From: Lysinibacillus sp. ZYM-1
Lineage (GTDB): Bacteria > Bacillota > Bacilli > Bacillales_A > Planococcaceae
DNA: 38,568 bases
NCBI RefSeq assembly: GCF_001308875.1
Contig: NZ_KQ465142.1
Span: forward strand, 1 to 38,568
Reading direction: 5' to 3'
Part shown: piece after piece, positions 25,311-34,007 of the stretch
How positions within the stretch are numbered: position 1 is the first letter of the stretch
Layout of the letters: each line of letters opens with the position of its first letter
The notes under the pieces: model-generated
What the model was told of the DNA's origin: nothing
Database searches by the model: none
What the model saw: the letters and a program-made list of their open reading frames with translations, nothing else
Made by a program: the position numbers and the translations under genes

Positions 25311-25520
25311 TTACCCAGAAGATGTCAGCCATTGGAAGAATGTGAGAATTTCGTTAAAAAATAGACGTAAAAATCGGAGTAATTCTGCTGTCATATATAA
25401 GTAGGCAATGAAAAATAGGAAAAATGAAAACTCCTTCTTCCCTGTTTGATCGAAGAAAACATGAAGAAGCGCAACGACTAGTCCCACTCCAGCAACTCTT
25501 AATACGTCTTGTAATTCCAT
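25311..25520 (-). CDS. spoIIIAC: Stage III sporulation protein AC
   Basis: The 69-aa product has two membrane helices ('VLRVAGVGLVVALLHVFF' and 'FSFFLFFIAYLYMT'), the size and layout of SpoIIIAC (68 aa in B. subtilis). ATG follows GAGGGGG. It is the first recognisable gene of the operon here: spoIIIAA and spoIIIAB, normally upstream, are absent. A CATATATT at about 25541-25549 on the minus strand could be a sigma-E -10, but the -35 is weak. Confidence 0.85.
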   Translation of the reverse strand: MELQDVLRVAGVGLVVALLHVFFDQTGKKEFSFFLFFIAYLYMTAELLRFLRLFFNEILTFFQWLTSSG

Positions 25521-25561
25521 TCCTACGCCCCCTCGTGTACAGCAATATATGTCGCTCTACA

Positions 25562-25595
25562 AAAAAAAAGACCTCTATACGGCTGTATAGAGATC
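25562..25595 (-). terminator. Terminator of the nitronate monooxygenase gene
   Basis: GACCTCTATAC (25570-25580) pairs with GTATAGAGATC (25585-25595) with one mismatch. Nine T follow on the minus strand. It separates the gene from spoIIIAC. Confidence 0.88.
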
Positions 25596-25610
25596 TTCTA
25601 TATAAAAATT

Positions 25611-26618
25611 TTAAAGTAGTTTTTCTACAATACTTTTTACTGTGCCAGTCTGTTGTATAAGATGACTATTTTCGCCCATCCACATCGATAAATATTCGAC
25701 ATTGCCTTGCACAGCGCTTTCCTTACGAATGGTAGTCGTTAAATAATTTTGCAATGGATATGGTGCAACTGTCGCATCCTTCATTCGTTTAGTAAAATCA
25801 TTTGCTAAACCTCTTGCTGGTTTACCTGTAAATGCGAGTGTAATCGTTGTTTCCTGTTCTTTTGATGTTAACACTGCATTTTTATACAGTGGAGATATTT
25901 CGCATTCTTCTGCCACCAGTAAAACTGTTCCAACTTGAACTGCCTGTGCACCGCTTTCTAAGGCCTTCTGGATATCCGCTTTAGTCACTAGCCCCCCCGC
26001 AGCAATAATAGGAATAGCTATTCTCCCAACTACCTCCTGCAGTAAATCATATAAAGGGATTAATTGAAGTGGGTATGTAAAGGATCCTCGATGACCACCA
26101 GCCTCTCCACCTTGTAAGACTACAGCATCCATTCCAGCCTGTTCAACTAGCTTCGCTTCCTCTAATGTAGTAGCTGTACCAATTGTATATATACCATGTT
26201 CCTTTAATTGTTGAAGTACTTCTGCTGATGGAATGCCGAATGTAAATGAGCAAATCTCAACTTTTTCCTCGATGACCGCTTGTACTTGTCCAGCAAAAAC
26301 TTCTTTTGATACAACGCTTTGTACAGGGGATAGCCCAAGTTCATCATAAAATGGTTGCAGTGCCATACGGGCTTTTTGTAAGACCTCGATATCAATTTGT
26401 GGCTCCTCTTGCACAAATAAATTGACTGCAAAGGGTTTTGTCGTTAACTTCTTCACTTCCTGAATAAATTTCCTTGTTTGGTCACCATCTAAGTAACCTG
26501 CACCTATCGAGCCTAATAATCCTGCCTCGGAACAAGCTGCCACGAATTTAGGTGATGTTACACCTGCCATTGGCGCTTGAATGATTGGATATTGACTATC
26601 AAATGTTGTTTGTAGCAT
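25611..26618 (-). CDS. Nitronate monooxygenase family flavoprotein
   Basis: FMN-dependent TIM-barrel enzyme of the nitronate monooxygenase/2-nitropropane dioxygenase family, which oxidises nitronates to carbonyl products. The product has 'YPIIQAPMAGVTSPKFVAA' near the N-terminus, 'VVLQGGEAGGHRG' (phosphate and flavin binding) near 170 and 'PIIAAGGLVTKADIQKALES' near 210. The start at ATG 26618 follows AAGGAG by 8 nt. It occupies the place where yqhV and spoIIIAA-AB lie in B. subtilis, flanked by its own terminator. The physiological substrate cannot be read from sequence, and some relatives are enoyl-ACP reductases (FabK type). Confidence 0.88.
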   Translation of the reverse strand: MLQTTFDSQYPIIQAPMAGVTSPKFVAACSEAGLLGSIGAGYLDGDQTRKFIQEVKKLTTKPFAVNLFVQEEPQIDIEVLQKARMALQPFYDELGLSPVQSVVSKEVFAGQVQAVIEEKVEICSFTFGIPSAEVLQQLKEHGIYTIGTATTLEEAKLVEQAGMDAVVLQGGEAGGHRGSFTYPLQLIPLYDLLQEVVGRIAIPIIAAGGLVTKADIQKALESGAQAVQVGTVLLVAEECEISPLYKNAVLTSKEQETTITLAFTGKPARGLANDFTKRMKDATVAPYPLQNYLTTTIRKESAVQGNVEYLSMWMGENSHLIQQTGTVKSIVEKLL

Positions 26619-26770
26619 AACTCTCACTCCTTACCATTATTGTAGACATTTCCTCCAACAATAACCATCTATCTGATGATAGAAACTAGATAGTTTACAA
26701 GGAAAAAAGTTAATGTTCCTCTATCCATTATCACAATGTCCCAGTCGTTTCACAAGAAATGTATAAGAAA

Positions 26771-26808
26771 AAAATAAAAACCTACCCTTTCATAGAAAAG
26801 AGTAGGTT
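26771..26808 (-). terminator. efp terminator
   Basis: AACCTACCCTTT (26779-26790) pairs with AAAAGAGTAGGTT (26796-26808), with T-rich sequence following on the minus strand. It lies just after the efp stop. Confidence 0.8.
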
Positions 26809-26823
26809 AATTATGATTAATAA

Positions 26824-27381
26824 TTAGGCACGAGAAACGTATGAGCCTTCTTCAGTGTTAATGATTAGAACATCGCCTTGGTTTACGAAGAATGGTACTT
26901 GTACAATAAGACCTGTTTGAAGAGTAGCAGGTTTTGTACCGCCTGAAGCTGTATCACCTTTAATTCCTGGTTCTGTTTCAGTTACTTCTAATTGTACAGT
27001 GTTTGGTAATTCAACACCTAACATTTCACCTTGGTAAGATTGAATATGAACTTCCATGTTTTCTTTAAGGAATTTTAATTCATACTCGATAGCTGCTGAA
27101 GCAAGTTCAGTTTGCTCATATGATTCTAAGTCCATGAATACATGATCGTCACCTTGGGCATATAGGTATTGCATTTTACGGTTATCGATTTGTGCCTTCT
27201 CTACTTTTTCACCAGCACGGAATGTTTTTTCATTCACTGAGCCGTTACGTAGGTTACGTAATTTAGAACGTACGAAGGCAGCACCTTTACCTGGTTTAAC
27301 GTGTTGGAAATCTAACACGCGATATAATTGGCCATCAACAACAATTGTTAGACCTGTACGAAAATCGTTTACTGAAATCAT
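26824..27381 (-). CDS. efp: Translation elongation factor P
   Basis: EF-P relieves ribosome stalling at polyproline stretches. The 185-aa product has the three beta-barrel domains, with the tip loop '[14 protein letters not shown]' carrying Lys32, the residue modified in Bacillus EF-P, and '[20 protein letters not shown]' in the central/C-terminal part. It lies 17 nt after pepQ, forming aroQ-pepQ-efp as in Bacillus. Confidence 0.98.
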   Translation of the reverse strand: MISVNDFRTGLTIVVDGQLYRVLDFQHVKPGKGAAFVRSKLRNLRNGSVNEKTFRAGEKVEKAQIDNRKMQYLYAQGDDHVFMDLESYEQTELASAAIEYELKFLKENMEVHIQSYQGEMLGVELPNTVQLEVTETEPGIKGDTASGGTKPATLQTGLIVQVPFFVNQGDVLIINTEEGSYVSRA

Positions 27382-27398
27382 TTGTGTTCCTCCAAAGT

Positions 27399-28460
27399 TT
27401 ATAAAATAATGAGTTCTTTTGACGAATGTGTTAGTAGTTCATTCCCCGTCTCAGTGATTAATATATCATCTTCAATACGGACACCACCGATACCTGGTAA
27501 ATAAACACCTGGTTCAATCGTCACGGCCATACCTGGCTCTAGCACTGCATCAGAACGCATCGATAAGCCAGGGCCTTCATGCACTTCAAGACCGATACCA
27601 TGTCCTAAAGAATGACCAAATGCTTCGCCATATCCTTTTTCTTTTAAGTAGTCACGTGCAATAGCGTCCGCTTGAATACCTGTTAATCCAGGGCCCACTT
27701 TTTCAAGTGCTAACAGCTGAGAAGCAAGGACAGCATTGTACATATCTACTAATTTTTCAGATGGTTCTCCAACAGCCACAGTACGTGTAATATCCGAAAT
27801 ATAGCCATTGTATAGCGCACCAAAGTCTAATGTAACAAAGTCGCCTTTTTCAATCACTTTATTCGTCGCAACGCCATGTGGTAATGCTGAACGAAGACCA
27901 GACGCAACAATTATGTCAAACGAAGACTGAGTTGCTCCTTGTTTACGCATGAAAAATTCTAATTCATTCGAAACCTCAAGCTCTGTTTTACCAGGCTTGA
28001 TGAAGCCTAAAATATGTGTAAATGCGTGATCAGCAATTTCACACGCAGCCTTAATAATATTAATCTCTTGCTCCGTCTTAATCAAGCGAATTTTTTCAAT
28101 TAGCCCAGAAATCGGCACTAAATCAGCTTGAATATTCGATTTATACAGTTCATATGTGCCATAGCTTACAGTATCTCTCTCAAAGCCCAATAATTTGATG
28201 CCCATATTGTTTACTTGCGTGGCAATTTCTTCAATAATAGTTGCTTCATGCTTTACAATTCGGAAGTCCTGAATTTGTGCGGCAGCTTGTTCTGTATAAC
28301 GGAAATCCGTAATAAACACAGCATCATTTTGAGACACAATTGCTACGCCCGCTGTCCCTGTAAAACCAGTCATATAGCGGCGGTTGTACCCATTAGTAAT
28401 TAAAATCCCATCGATGTTTTGTTCTTGAAGTGCTTTACGTAGCTTTTGTAATTTCAACAT
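27399..28460 (-). CDS. Xaa-Pro peptidase, M24 family (YqhT/PepQ-like)
   Basis: Metallopeptidase of the M24 'pita-bread' fold that cleaves next to Pro. The 353-aa product has an N-terminal creatinase-like domain (about 1-125) and a catalytic domain with dinuclear metal ligands in '[18 protein letters not shown]', '[16 protein letters not shown]' and two C-terminal Glu-containing motifs ('TIEPGVY' and 'RIEDDILIT'). ATG at 28460 follows GAGGGAG by 8 nt; an in-frame TTG two codons earlier overlaps the aroQ stop. It is linked to efp, which suits peptides rich in Pro, but that link is speculation. Confidence 0.94.
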   Translation of the reverse strand: MLKLQKLRKALQEQNIDGILITNGYNRRYMTGFTGTAGVAIVSQNDAVFITDFRYTEQAAAQIQDFRIVKHEATIIEEIATQVNNMGIKLLGFERDTVSYGTYELYKSNIQADLVPISGLIEKIRLIKTEQEINIIKAACEIADHAFTHILGFIKPGKTELEVSNELEFFMRKQGATQSSFDIIVASGLRSALPHGVATNKVIEKGDFVTLDFGALYNGYISDITRTVAVGEPSEKLVDMYNAVLASQLLALEKVGPGLTGIQADAIARDYLKEKGYGEAFGHSLGHGIGLEVHEGPGLSMRSDAVLEPGMAVTIEPGVYLPGIGGVRIEDDILITETGNELLTHSSKELIIL

Positions 28461-28462
28461 AA

Positions 28463-28897
28463 TCAATTCTCCCTCTCGATAAATGTACGTAGTGCCAGTT
28501 CATAGCCTTTCGTACCTAGTCCACAAATTTGACCAAGGCAGGCCGGAGCAAGATAGGAATGATGACGAAAAGCCTCACGTTTGTGGATATTGGAAATATG
28601 TACTTCGATAACCGGCACAGAAATTCCTGCAATTGCATCATGTAACGCGATGCTTGTATGGGTATATGCACCGGGATTAAAGATAATGCCATCATATTTT
28701 TCGTCCTCTGCTTCATGCACCCAATCCACAAGTACCCCTTCGTGATTGGATTGACGAAATTCAACTGTGGCACCTAAAGAAGCCGCAAGATTTTGAACAT
28801 TTTCTCTAACATCATCCAATGTTTCATGTCCATAAATATGTGGCTCCCTTTTTCCAAGTCGATTTAAGTTAGGTCCATTCAAACATAATAACTTCAC
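28463..28897 (-). CDS. aroQ: Type II 3-dehydroquinate dehydratase
   Basis: AroQ converts 3-dehydroquinate to 3-dehydroshikimate in the shikimate pathway. The 144-aa flavodoxin-like product has 'LLCLNGPNLNRLGKREPHIYG' region motifs with the catalytic Arg and Tyr near 17-22, 'FNPGAYTHTSIALHDA' and 'PVIEVHISNIHKRE' with the catalytic His. The start is GTG after AAAGAGG. The stop lies against the pepQ start, so the genes are co-translated. Confidence 0.97.
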   Translation of the reverse strand: MKLLCLNGPNLNRLGKREPHIYGHETLDDVRENVQNLAASLGATVEFRQSNHEGVLVDWVHEAEDEKYDGIIFNPGAYTHTSIALHDAIAGISVPVIEVHISNIHKREAFRHHSYLAPACLGQICGLGTKGYELALRTFIEREN

Positions 28898-28960
28898 GCT
28901 TCTATTCGCCTCTTTCTATGTACTTGCCATTTATTTTATCATACACGGCGCATACAGCAA

Positions 28961-29386
28961 CTAATTTCCTTTTTGCGCTGTATGCTCCTTTTGATGAAAA
29001 TTGGCCGTTTCTAGTAGGAAACGTAAAAGACAAACTACAATAACTATGAATGGAATCGAGAGCTTTTTAAAGGAAGAAAGTTGTAATGGTAAATCTAATG
29101 CAATCCACTCTAAAGTAATGGTCACGAAAAGTCCTAGTAGTAACGAAGAAAAGACAGCCGGAATGACATAGACATAGCGCATTGTCATATATAAAAATAA
29201 CCCGACAATGAATAGAAGAAAGATAAAGAAGGTCCAATGAAATAATTTAGAGCTTTCTTCAAACCAACCCCACTTCTTATAAAAACCAATCGGATGCCAT
29301 TTAATGAGATGAAAATAATGTAAACCTTTTAAGCACAACGCTAAAACAAGTGCATTTACAAGGGATGTTACTGCTGCTATTTTCAT
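28961..29386 (-). CDS. yqhR: YqhR-like membrane protein
   Basis: The 141-aa product has four membrane segments (about 5-20, 45-67, 72-92 and 108-125) with 'KWHPIGFYKKWGWFEESSKL' between the first two. Function is unknown. The call rests on size, topology and position between yqhQ (opposite strand) and aroQ, as in B. subtilis. Confidence 0.82.
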   Translation of the reverse strand: MKIAAVTSLVNALVLALCLKGLHYFHLIKWHPIGFYKKWGWFEESSKLFHWTFFIFLLFIVGLFLYMTMRYVYVIPAVFSSLLLGLFVTITLEWIALDLPLQLSSFKKLSIPFIVIVVCLLRFLLETANFHQKEHTAQKGN

Positions 29387-29534
29387 AAATTTACCTCCTT
29401 AACACACTAATCATTTCCTAAAATGTACGATTAGTGTAGCCATATAGAAAATTTACTATGCGTAACTCTAGAGGTTTTTCACTAAATTTAGTACAATGGT
29501 ACAGTTGAAATATATAAAGAGAGTGGTGTTAGCC

Positions 29535-30467
29535 TTGAGCAATTCACCTGTATACGGGGGACAAGCACAATTAGAAGGTGTGATGTTCGGAGGAAAGGAT
29601 CATACAGTTACAGCCATTCGTCGTAACGATGATTCCATTGATTATTATCATTTTAAAAAGGTACAAAAACCTATTTTACAAAAGCTAAAAAAAATCCCAT
29701 TTGTTCGAGGCGTTGTCGCGTTGATTGAATCAGCAGGCTTAGGTTCTCGTCACATGCAATTTGCAGGGGATCGTTATGATGTGATACCTGGCGAAGAAGA
29801 AGATCATAAAGAGGAAGGATCTAGACTGCAAATGATACTTGGCGTTGCTTTAGTAGGTATTCTATCCTTTTTATTCGGAAAATTCGCCTTTACACTAATT
29901 CCAGTTTTTATAGCTGATTTTTTCTCTAAATGGATTGAAGGAAAAACGGGACAAATTTTACTTGAAAGCGGTATTAAACTACTATTACTGCTAACATATT
30001 TATATTTTATCTCGTTAACACCTCTCATCAAACGAGTATTTCAGTACCATGGAGCAGAACATAAAGTCATCAACTGCTATGAGGCTGGTTTGGATATTAC
30101 AGTAAAGAACGTCCAAGCGCAATCACGTCTACACTATCGTTGTGGTAGTAGCTTTATTCTTTTCACAGTCTTTGTCGGTATGTTTTTATATTTCTTCGTG
30201 CCAACTGATCCACTGTGGCTACGTATTTTAGATCGTATTTTATTAATTCCTGTCGTACTGGGAATATCATTTGAAGTATTACAGGCGACAAACGCTTGTC
30301 GTAATATTCCAGTGTTACGTTTCCTTGGCTATCCTGGCCTATGGCTTCAGTTACTGACAACTCGCGAACCAAAGGACGATCAAGTGGAAGTAGCCATTGC
30401 ATCCTTTAATATGCTACGTCAAGTAGAGCAACAGCCAGAAATCGCAGCAACATTAAATCACGATTAA
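29535..30467 (+). CDS. yqhQ: DUF1385 membrane protein YqhQ
   Basis: The 310-aa product begins (M)SNSPVYGGQAQLEGVMFGG, with 'DHTVTAIRRNDDSIDYYHF', several membrane helices (about 100-160 and 200-250) and the conserved 'YHGAEHKVINCYEAG' near 180, which are hallmarks of DUF1385. Function is unknown. The TTG at 29535 gives the family start. The ATG at 29496 adds 13 residues without homology. It diverges from yqhR and ends at a strong terminator. Confidence 0.92.
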   Translation: MSNSPVYGGQAQLEGVMFGGKDHTVTAIRRNDDSIDYYHFKKVQKPILQKLKKIPFVRGVVALIESAGLGSRHMQFAGDRYDVIPGEEEDHKEEGSRLQMILGVALVGILSFLFGKFAFTLIPVFIADFFSKWIEGKTGQILLESGIKLLLLLTYLYFISLTPLIKRVFQYHGAEHKVINCYEAGLDITVKNVQAQSRLHYRCGSSFILFTVFVGMFLYFFVPTDPLWLRILDRILLIPVVLGISFEVLQATNACRNIPVLRFLGYPGLWLQLLTTREPKDDQVEVAIASFNMLRQVEQQPEIAATLNHD

Positions 30468-30470
30468 AAA

Positions 30471-30504
30471 AAAGGCAGTCCAGTTTGTTGGAACTGCCTT
30501 TTTT
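30471..30504. terminator. Terminator between yqhQ and ABC permease
   Basis: AAAGGCAGT-C (30471-30480) pairs with GA-ACTGCCTTT (30491-30501), with A-run before and T-run after. It can serve both convergent genes. Confidence 0.88.
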
Positions 30505-30513
30505 ATTTGGACA

Positions 30514-31239
30514 CTAGCCTTGCATTTTTCGTTTAAATGTCGAGATCGCAGTAAGCATTATCAAGACAGTATAGCCAATCACGACTGCCAGTGATCGAAG
30601 CATATCAACATATGCTCCATCCATGATATCTCTCGCTGCATTGACTGCATGTACGAAAGGTAATAATTGTGCAATGGATTGAAATGTTCCACCGATCATA
30701 TCTAACGTAAACCATGTTCCACTCAACCAAGTTGTGATATTCACAAATATCGCAAAAATGCCCCCCACTTGCTTATCTGTAAATAAGGTTCCTAGCAATA
30801 CACCAATTCCAATATAAAGGGAAGAAATAACAAGTAGAACAAGAATCATTAATAGAAGGGACTTATTAAAAGACAACCCTAAAAAGAAGGCTGTAAGCAT
30901 GCATAAAGAGATCTGTAAAAATGCGATAGGTATAAAGGGGAGCATATAGCCCAAAATGTAATCAGTTGCAGACATTGGTGATGCAAAAATACGCATTAAA
31001 AAAGAAGAGCTTTTATCTTTTCCTAGTAACATCCCCGAAAACAGTGTGAGAAAAGAAAAACCAAATACGATGACACCTGGTGTTAGATTGTTAATTTCAT
31101 ATAAAGCAAATGGCATATTTTTTTGCATCACAGAAAACAAACCTAATAATAGGATTGGTAATCCCATACCAATTAATAAAGTTATAGGGTCACGAACAAT
31201 CTCTTTATGATTTCTTGTAGCAAATACAGTCGCTCTCAC
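30514..31239 (-). CDS. ABC transporter permease (ABC-2 type)
   Basis: The 241-aa product has six membrane segments in ABC-2 arrangement, with 'MRIFASPMSATDYILGYMLP' between helices two and three and 'LLPFVHAVNAARDIM' before the last helix, as in drug/lipid-type exporters. It starts at a GTG that overlaps the ATPase stop (GTGA) after GAGGAG. It pairs with the upstream ATPase. The substrate is unknown. Confidence 0.9.
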   Translation of the reverse strand: MRATVFATRNHKEIVRDPITLLIGMGLPILLLGLFSVMQKNMPFALYEINNLTPGVIVFGFSFLTLFSGMLLGKDKSSSFLMRIFASPMSATDYILGYMLPFIPIAFLQISLCMLTAFFLGLSFNKSLLLMILVLLVISSLYIGIGVLLGTLFTDKQVGGIFAIFVNITTWLSGTWFTLDMIGGTFQSIAQLLPFVHAVNAARDIMDGAYVDMLRSLAVVIGYTVLIMLTAISTFKRKMQG

Positions 31240-31961
31240 AATAACTCCTCCTCAGTCATTACTAAAAATGCATCTTCTAAAGATTTTTTGCCTGTTTCCA
31301 TCATTAATTTTTGAATGGTACCAAGTGCACATAATTGCCCTCGATGCATAATCCCCACACGATCAGCCAACACCTCTATTTCTTGTAAATAATGAGACGT
31401 TACAATAATGGTCACTTTCCCTTTTAATTGCATCAAAATGTTCCATAAATCATTTCTTGATCGTACATCCATCCCTAAAGTGGGTTCATCAAGGAACAGT
31501 ACTTTTGGATTTGTCATCATAGCCATTGCGACACTTAAACGTCGCTGATAGCCACCTGATAATGTCTTAGCTTTGTTATGCTGACGCGATGATAGGCCAA
31601 ACAATTCCATCTGCTCTTGTGCATGGTGCCGTGCATGGTCCTTGGTATACCCATAAATTTGTCCAATAAAAAGAAGATTTTCGTGCACAGTTAAATTAGG
31701 TGCCACAGCTGTTTCTTGTGGCGAGATATTGATTATTTGTTTCACAGCTTTCTGATTTTGTACAATGGTTCCACTGTCAAAAATGGCATCACCCTCAGAG
31801 GGCTTTAATAAGCCACACAACATTTTAATTGTCGTCGTTTTCCCTGCCGCATTTTGTCCTAAAAGAGCAAAAATCTCTCCTTGTTGTATATCTAAAGTCA
31901 GTTGATTAACAGCTACATGCTCTTTATAACGTTTTGTTAAGCTTTTTATTTTAATAGTCAT
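31236..31961 (-). CDS. ABC transporter ATP-binding protein
   Basis: The 241-aa product has Walker A 'GQNAAGKTT' (Asn replaces the usual second Gly-region residue), Q-loop 'NISPQETAVAP', signature 'LSGGYQRRLSVAMAM' and Walker B 'VLFLDEPTLG' with the H-switch 'VTSHYLQE'. The start at 31961 follows GAGGTGA; the longer frame to 32009 runs inside the upstream DUF3021 gene. It overlaps that gene's stop and the permease start, so the three genes are translationally coupled. Confidence 0.95.
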   Translation of the reverse strand: MTIKIKSLTKRYKEHVAVNQLTLDIQQGEIFALLGQNAAGKTTTIKMLCGLLKPSEGDAIFDSGTIVQNQKAVKQIINISPQETAVAPNLTVHENLLFIGQIYGYTKDHARHHAQEQMELFGLSSRQHNKAKTLSGGYQRRLSVAMAMMTNPKVLFLDEPTLGMDVRSRNDLWNILMQLKGKVTIIVTSHYLQEIEVLADRVGIMHRGQLCALGTIQKLMMETGKKSLEDAFLVMTEEELL

Positions 31962-32418
31962 TTTCGTCACCTCGACTTGAAAGTAGGGCATTAATTTTTT
32001 CAATATCACTTTTTGAAAAACGATATTGCAAGACCCAAGTCACGATGTAGGTCCCTAGAAAACTTGCTACAAGAGAAAACACATTTACTGTTGTTTTTGG
32101 CATCCATAATAACATCACAATTGGTATCCAAATCACTGCAGTTACAAAAAAATGAGCAATATATTGTTTCAACATCCCCCATCTCGCAACTTCAAAAATA
32201 AGTGCGGCAAGCGCAAATGTTATACCAATTAACCCCGTTAACAAAATTTGAGTAACGATAGCACTCATTTCAGTCGTAAAAAAGGACCGAAATTCTGGAA
32301 CGACCCACGCATATCTCTCTTGCCCTAATCCCAGCGATATAAAGAATTGTACAATTTGCCCGATTAACACACCTATCACAAAGCCGCCACCGCTACGTAT
32401 TAGTAAGTCTTTTCGCAT
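31951..32418 (-). CDS. DUF3021 membrane protein
   Basis: The about 155-aa product has four membrane segments and matches the DUF3021 pattern ('GGGFVIGVLIGQIVQ' near the start, 'FFTTEMSAIVTQILLTGLIG' in the middle). DUF3021 genes commonly sit beside LytTR regulators and ABC exporters. ATG at 32418 follows GAGGTG; a GTG at 32427 overlaps that Shine-Dalgarno. Function is unknown, possibly a sensor or partner of the regulator. Confidence 0.85.
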   Translation of the reverse strand: MRKDLLIRSGGGFVIGVLIGQIVQFFISLGLGQERYAWVVPEFRSFFTTEMSAIVTQILLTGLIGITFALAALIFEVARWGMLKQYIAHFFVTAVIWIPIVMLLWMPKTTVNVFSLVASFLGTYIVTWVLQYRFSKSDIEKINALLSSRGDENDY

Positions 32419-32428
32419 GTTTTTCACC

Positions 32429-32869
32429 TCAAATTCCTAAATCTTTTTTTATTTTGGTTACATAGCGCCTAGACGCATATGTTTTGATTCCATTTTTTAA
32501 TTCAACTCCAATTGTGCCTGTTTTACTAATGTCCATATGTTTTATCATGTAGCGATTGACCATTTCTGCATTAGAAATACGGATAAACATTTGAGGATTG
32601 AGCTTTTCCTCCAGCTCGTAAAGACGAAAACGTACCGTATAAACACCATTAATCGTTTGTACAAAAACCTTTTTTCGCTCTGTATAAATACGCACTATTT
32701 TCTTACTCTCGATCAATTCAACGCCTTTATGAGAGAAAGCTAATAAAGTGCTTTCCGATGCGGCAGTAATACTTTGCATAAGATGCTCTATATCATCAGT
32801 CACTTTATCTGTGAGAATGATTACTTTGGGTTCTTTGTATGTAGGGTCAATCGTTATTTCTACCTTCAT
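32429..32869 (-). CDS. LytTR-domain transcriptional regulator
   Basis: The 146-aa product has an N-terminal part (about 1-45) and a C-terminal LytTR DNA-binding domain (about 50-146: 'KKIVRIYTERKKVFVQTING', 'LYELEEKLNPQMFIRISNAE' and 'VELKNGIKTYASRRYVTKIK'). It lacks a receiver domain, so it acts without direct phosphorylation. ATG at 32869 follows AAAGGA; an ATG at 32911 has a weaker site. It leads the LytTR-DUF3021-ABC operon and probably controls it. Confidence 0.92.
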   Translation of the reverse strand: MKVEITIDPTYKEPKVIILTDKVTDDIEHLMQSITAASESTLLAFSHKGVELIESKKIVRIYTERKKVFVQTINGVYTVRFRLYELEEKLNPQMFIRISNAEMVNRYMIKHMDISKTGTIGVELKNGIKTYASRRYVTKIKKDLGI

Positions 32870-33010
32870 ATAATCACTGTCCTTTCTACGCCTCACTATA
32901 AAATTTTCCATACACGTTGTAAATGAAATCTCGACAACTGGTCGTTATTAAGGGATAAATGGTTAATCTTAAAAGTGATTGATTAAAGGTTACTTCTCTT
33001 TTGAACAATA

Positions 33011-33047
33011 AAAATCACCCCTCTAGATAAACCTATCCAAAGGGATG
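33011..33047 (-). terminator. Terminator of the Xre-membrane protein pair
   Basis: TCACCCCT (33015-33022) pairs with AGGGATGA (33040-33047) with one mismatch, and T-rich sequence follows on the minus strand. It lies 17 nt after the stop of the membrane-protein gene. Confidence 0.7.
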
Positions 33048-33063
33048 AAACGTACAATTTAAC

Positions 33064-33546
33064 TTACTTAGAATCTTTCCTATTGACTGTAAGTGCAGTA
33101 AATATACCCATCATACTAGGCAGAATACTGAATAATAAAAACAGCCAATTATTTGTTATGATCGAGATAATGGTAAAAATAAGTAGAGATGCGACATTGA
33201 TGCTTATACCTAATTTCACATAAGAAGGCTTAAAAGGTATTGGACTGTACATGTTGATAGTCAAAATGAGCCCAATGATCGCCCAGCTCCCTAAGTGTAC
33301 GAATAAAAGTACAGCTAAAACCATGGCAGTGCTTAATTTAATCCCAAACACTATTAAAGAAAAGAAAATATAAATTGCTGCTAACGTCAAATACCATGAA
33401 TAAGATTTCGCCTTTTGCCAAATATGGTCATGTACTTCATCTAAGCCTCTATTTTTCTTCGCCTTTTTCCTTCCGAACCACCAGCCAAGGATGCCAAAAA
33501 TCATCCCACCATACAGTCCAAAAATACCCCCTATAGAAAATTCCAT
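33064..33546 (-). CDS. Four-TM membrane protein of unknown function, paired with Xre
   Basis: The 160-aa product has membrane segments at about 5-23, 50-68, 72-98 and 115-150, with a basic loop 'FGRKKAKKNRGLDE' after the first. Family not recognised with certainty. Its ATG overlaps the stop of the upstream Xre gene (TAATG). Such Xre plus small membrane protein pairs are common in Firmicutes and often have roles in competence, immunity or envelope stress, but nothing here decides that. Confidence 0.75.
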   Translation of the reverse strand: MEFSIGGIFGLYGGMIFGILGWWFGRKKAKKNRGLDEVHDHIWQKAKSYSWYLTLAAIYIFFSLIVFGIKLSTAMVLAVLLFVHLGSWAIIGLILTINMYSPIPFKPSYVKLGISINVASLLIFTIISIITNNWLFLLFSILPSMMGIFTALTVNRKDSK

Positions 33547-33752
33547 TATGCCATTCCCCCCTCTTCGAAAATAAAAACTTCTTCAATCGTGCAATTGAAC
33601 GCTTTAGAAATATTATAGGCAAGCTCTAATGATGGATTGAATTTTCCCGATTCAATTGCAATGATTGATTGTCGTGAGACACCCACTAACTTAGACAAAT
33701 CCTCCTGCGTAATCTTTTTCGATTTCCGCAATTCGCGAATTCTGTTTTTCAT
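33546..33752 (-). CDS. Xre-family HTH repressor
   Basis: The 68-aa product is almost entirely a Cro/CI-type helix-turn-helix ('IRELRKSKKITQEDLSKLVG' and 'VSRQSIIAIESGKFNPSLEL') followed by 'CTIEEVFIFEE'. It is of the YgzD/YvaO type that controls an adjacent membrane protein. ATG at 33752 follows AAAGGAGG by 5 nt; the upstream ATG at 33788 lies in the operator. Three copies of a 12-nt motif overlap the promoter, suggesting autorepression. Confidence 0.93.
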   Translation of the reverse strand: MKNRIRELRKSKKITQEDLSKLVGVSRQSIIAIESGKFNPSLELAYNISKAFNCTIEEVFIFEEGGMA

Positions 33753-33769
33753 AATGCCTCCTTTAGAAA

Positions 33770-33843
33770 TGTAAAGTAAACTGTACATTTGTTGATAAGT
33801 AAAGTTTACTTTACATTTCCCTGCATGTCAAGTTTACTTTACA
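33770..33843 (-). promoter_or_regulatory. Xre operon promoter with three operator repeats
   Basis: The 12-mer GTTTACTTTACA occurs at 33804-33815 and 33832-33843, and its reverse complement at 33770-33781. The minus-strand promoter has -35 TTGACA (33831-33826), a 17-nt spacer and -10-like TAAACT (33808-33803). The second repeat covers the -10, the third abuts the -35, and the first lies in the leader. The second is also part of a palindrome AAGTAAA-G-TTTACTT (33797-33811). This arrangement fits repression by the Xre protein. Confidence 0.82.
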
Positions 33844-33893
33844 ATTTCTTTTTTGATGCAATTTCATGGGTATTTTTATTATGGACCAGAACG

Positions 33894-33926
33894 AAAAAAA
33901 GCCTGTTTTAACAAACAAGGCCTTTT
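33894..33926 (-). terminator. Terminator of the sigma/anti-sigma operon
   Basis: AAAGCCTGTTT (33898-33908) pairs with AAACAAGGCCTT (33913-33924) with a bulge. On the minus strand seven T follow. It lies about 80 nt after the anti-sigma stop. Confidence 0.8.
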
Positions 33927-34007
33927 CTAATTTCAATCATTCTTTTATTACGCGGACTGTTCCATGTAATTTTTATGGTAAAGCTATTTGACTCCCTTCG
34001 ATTTTCC

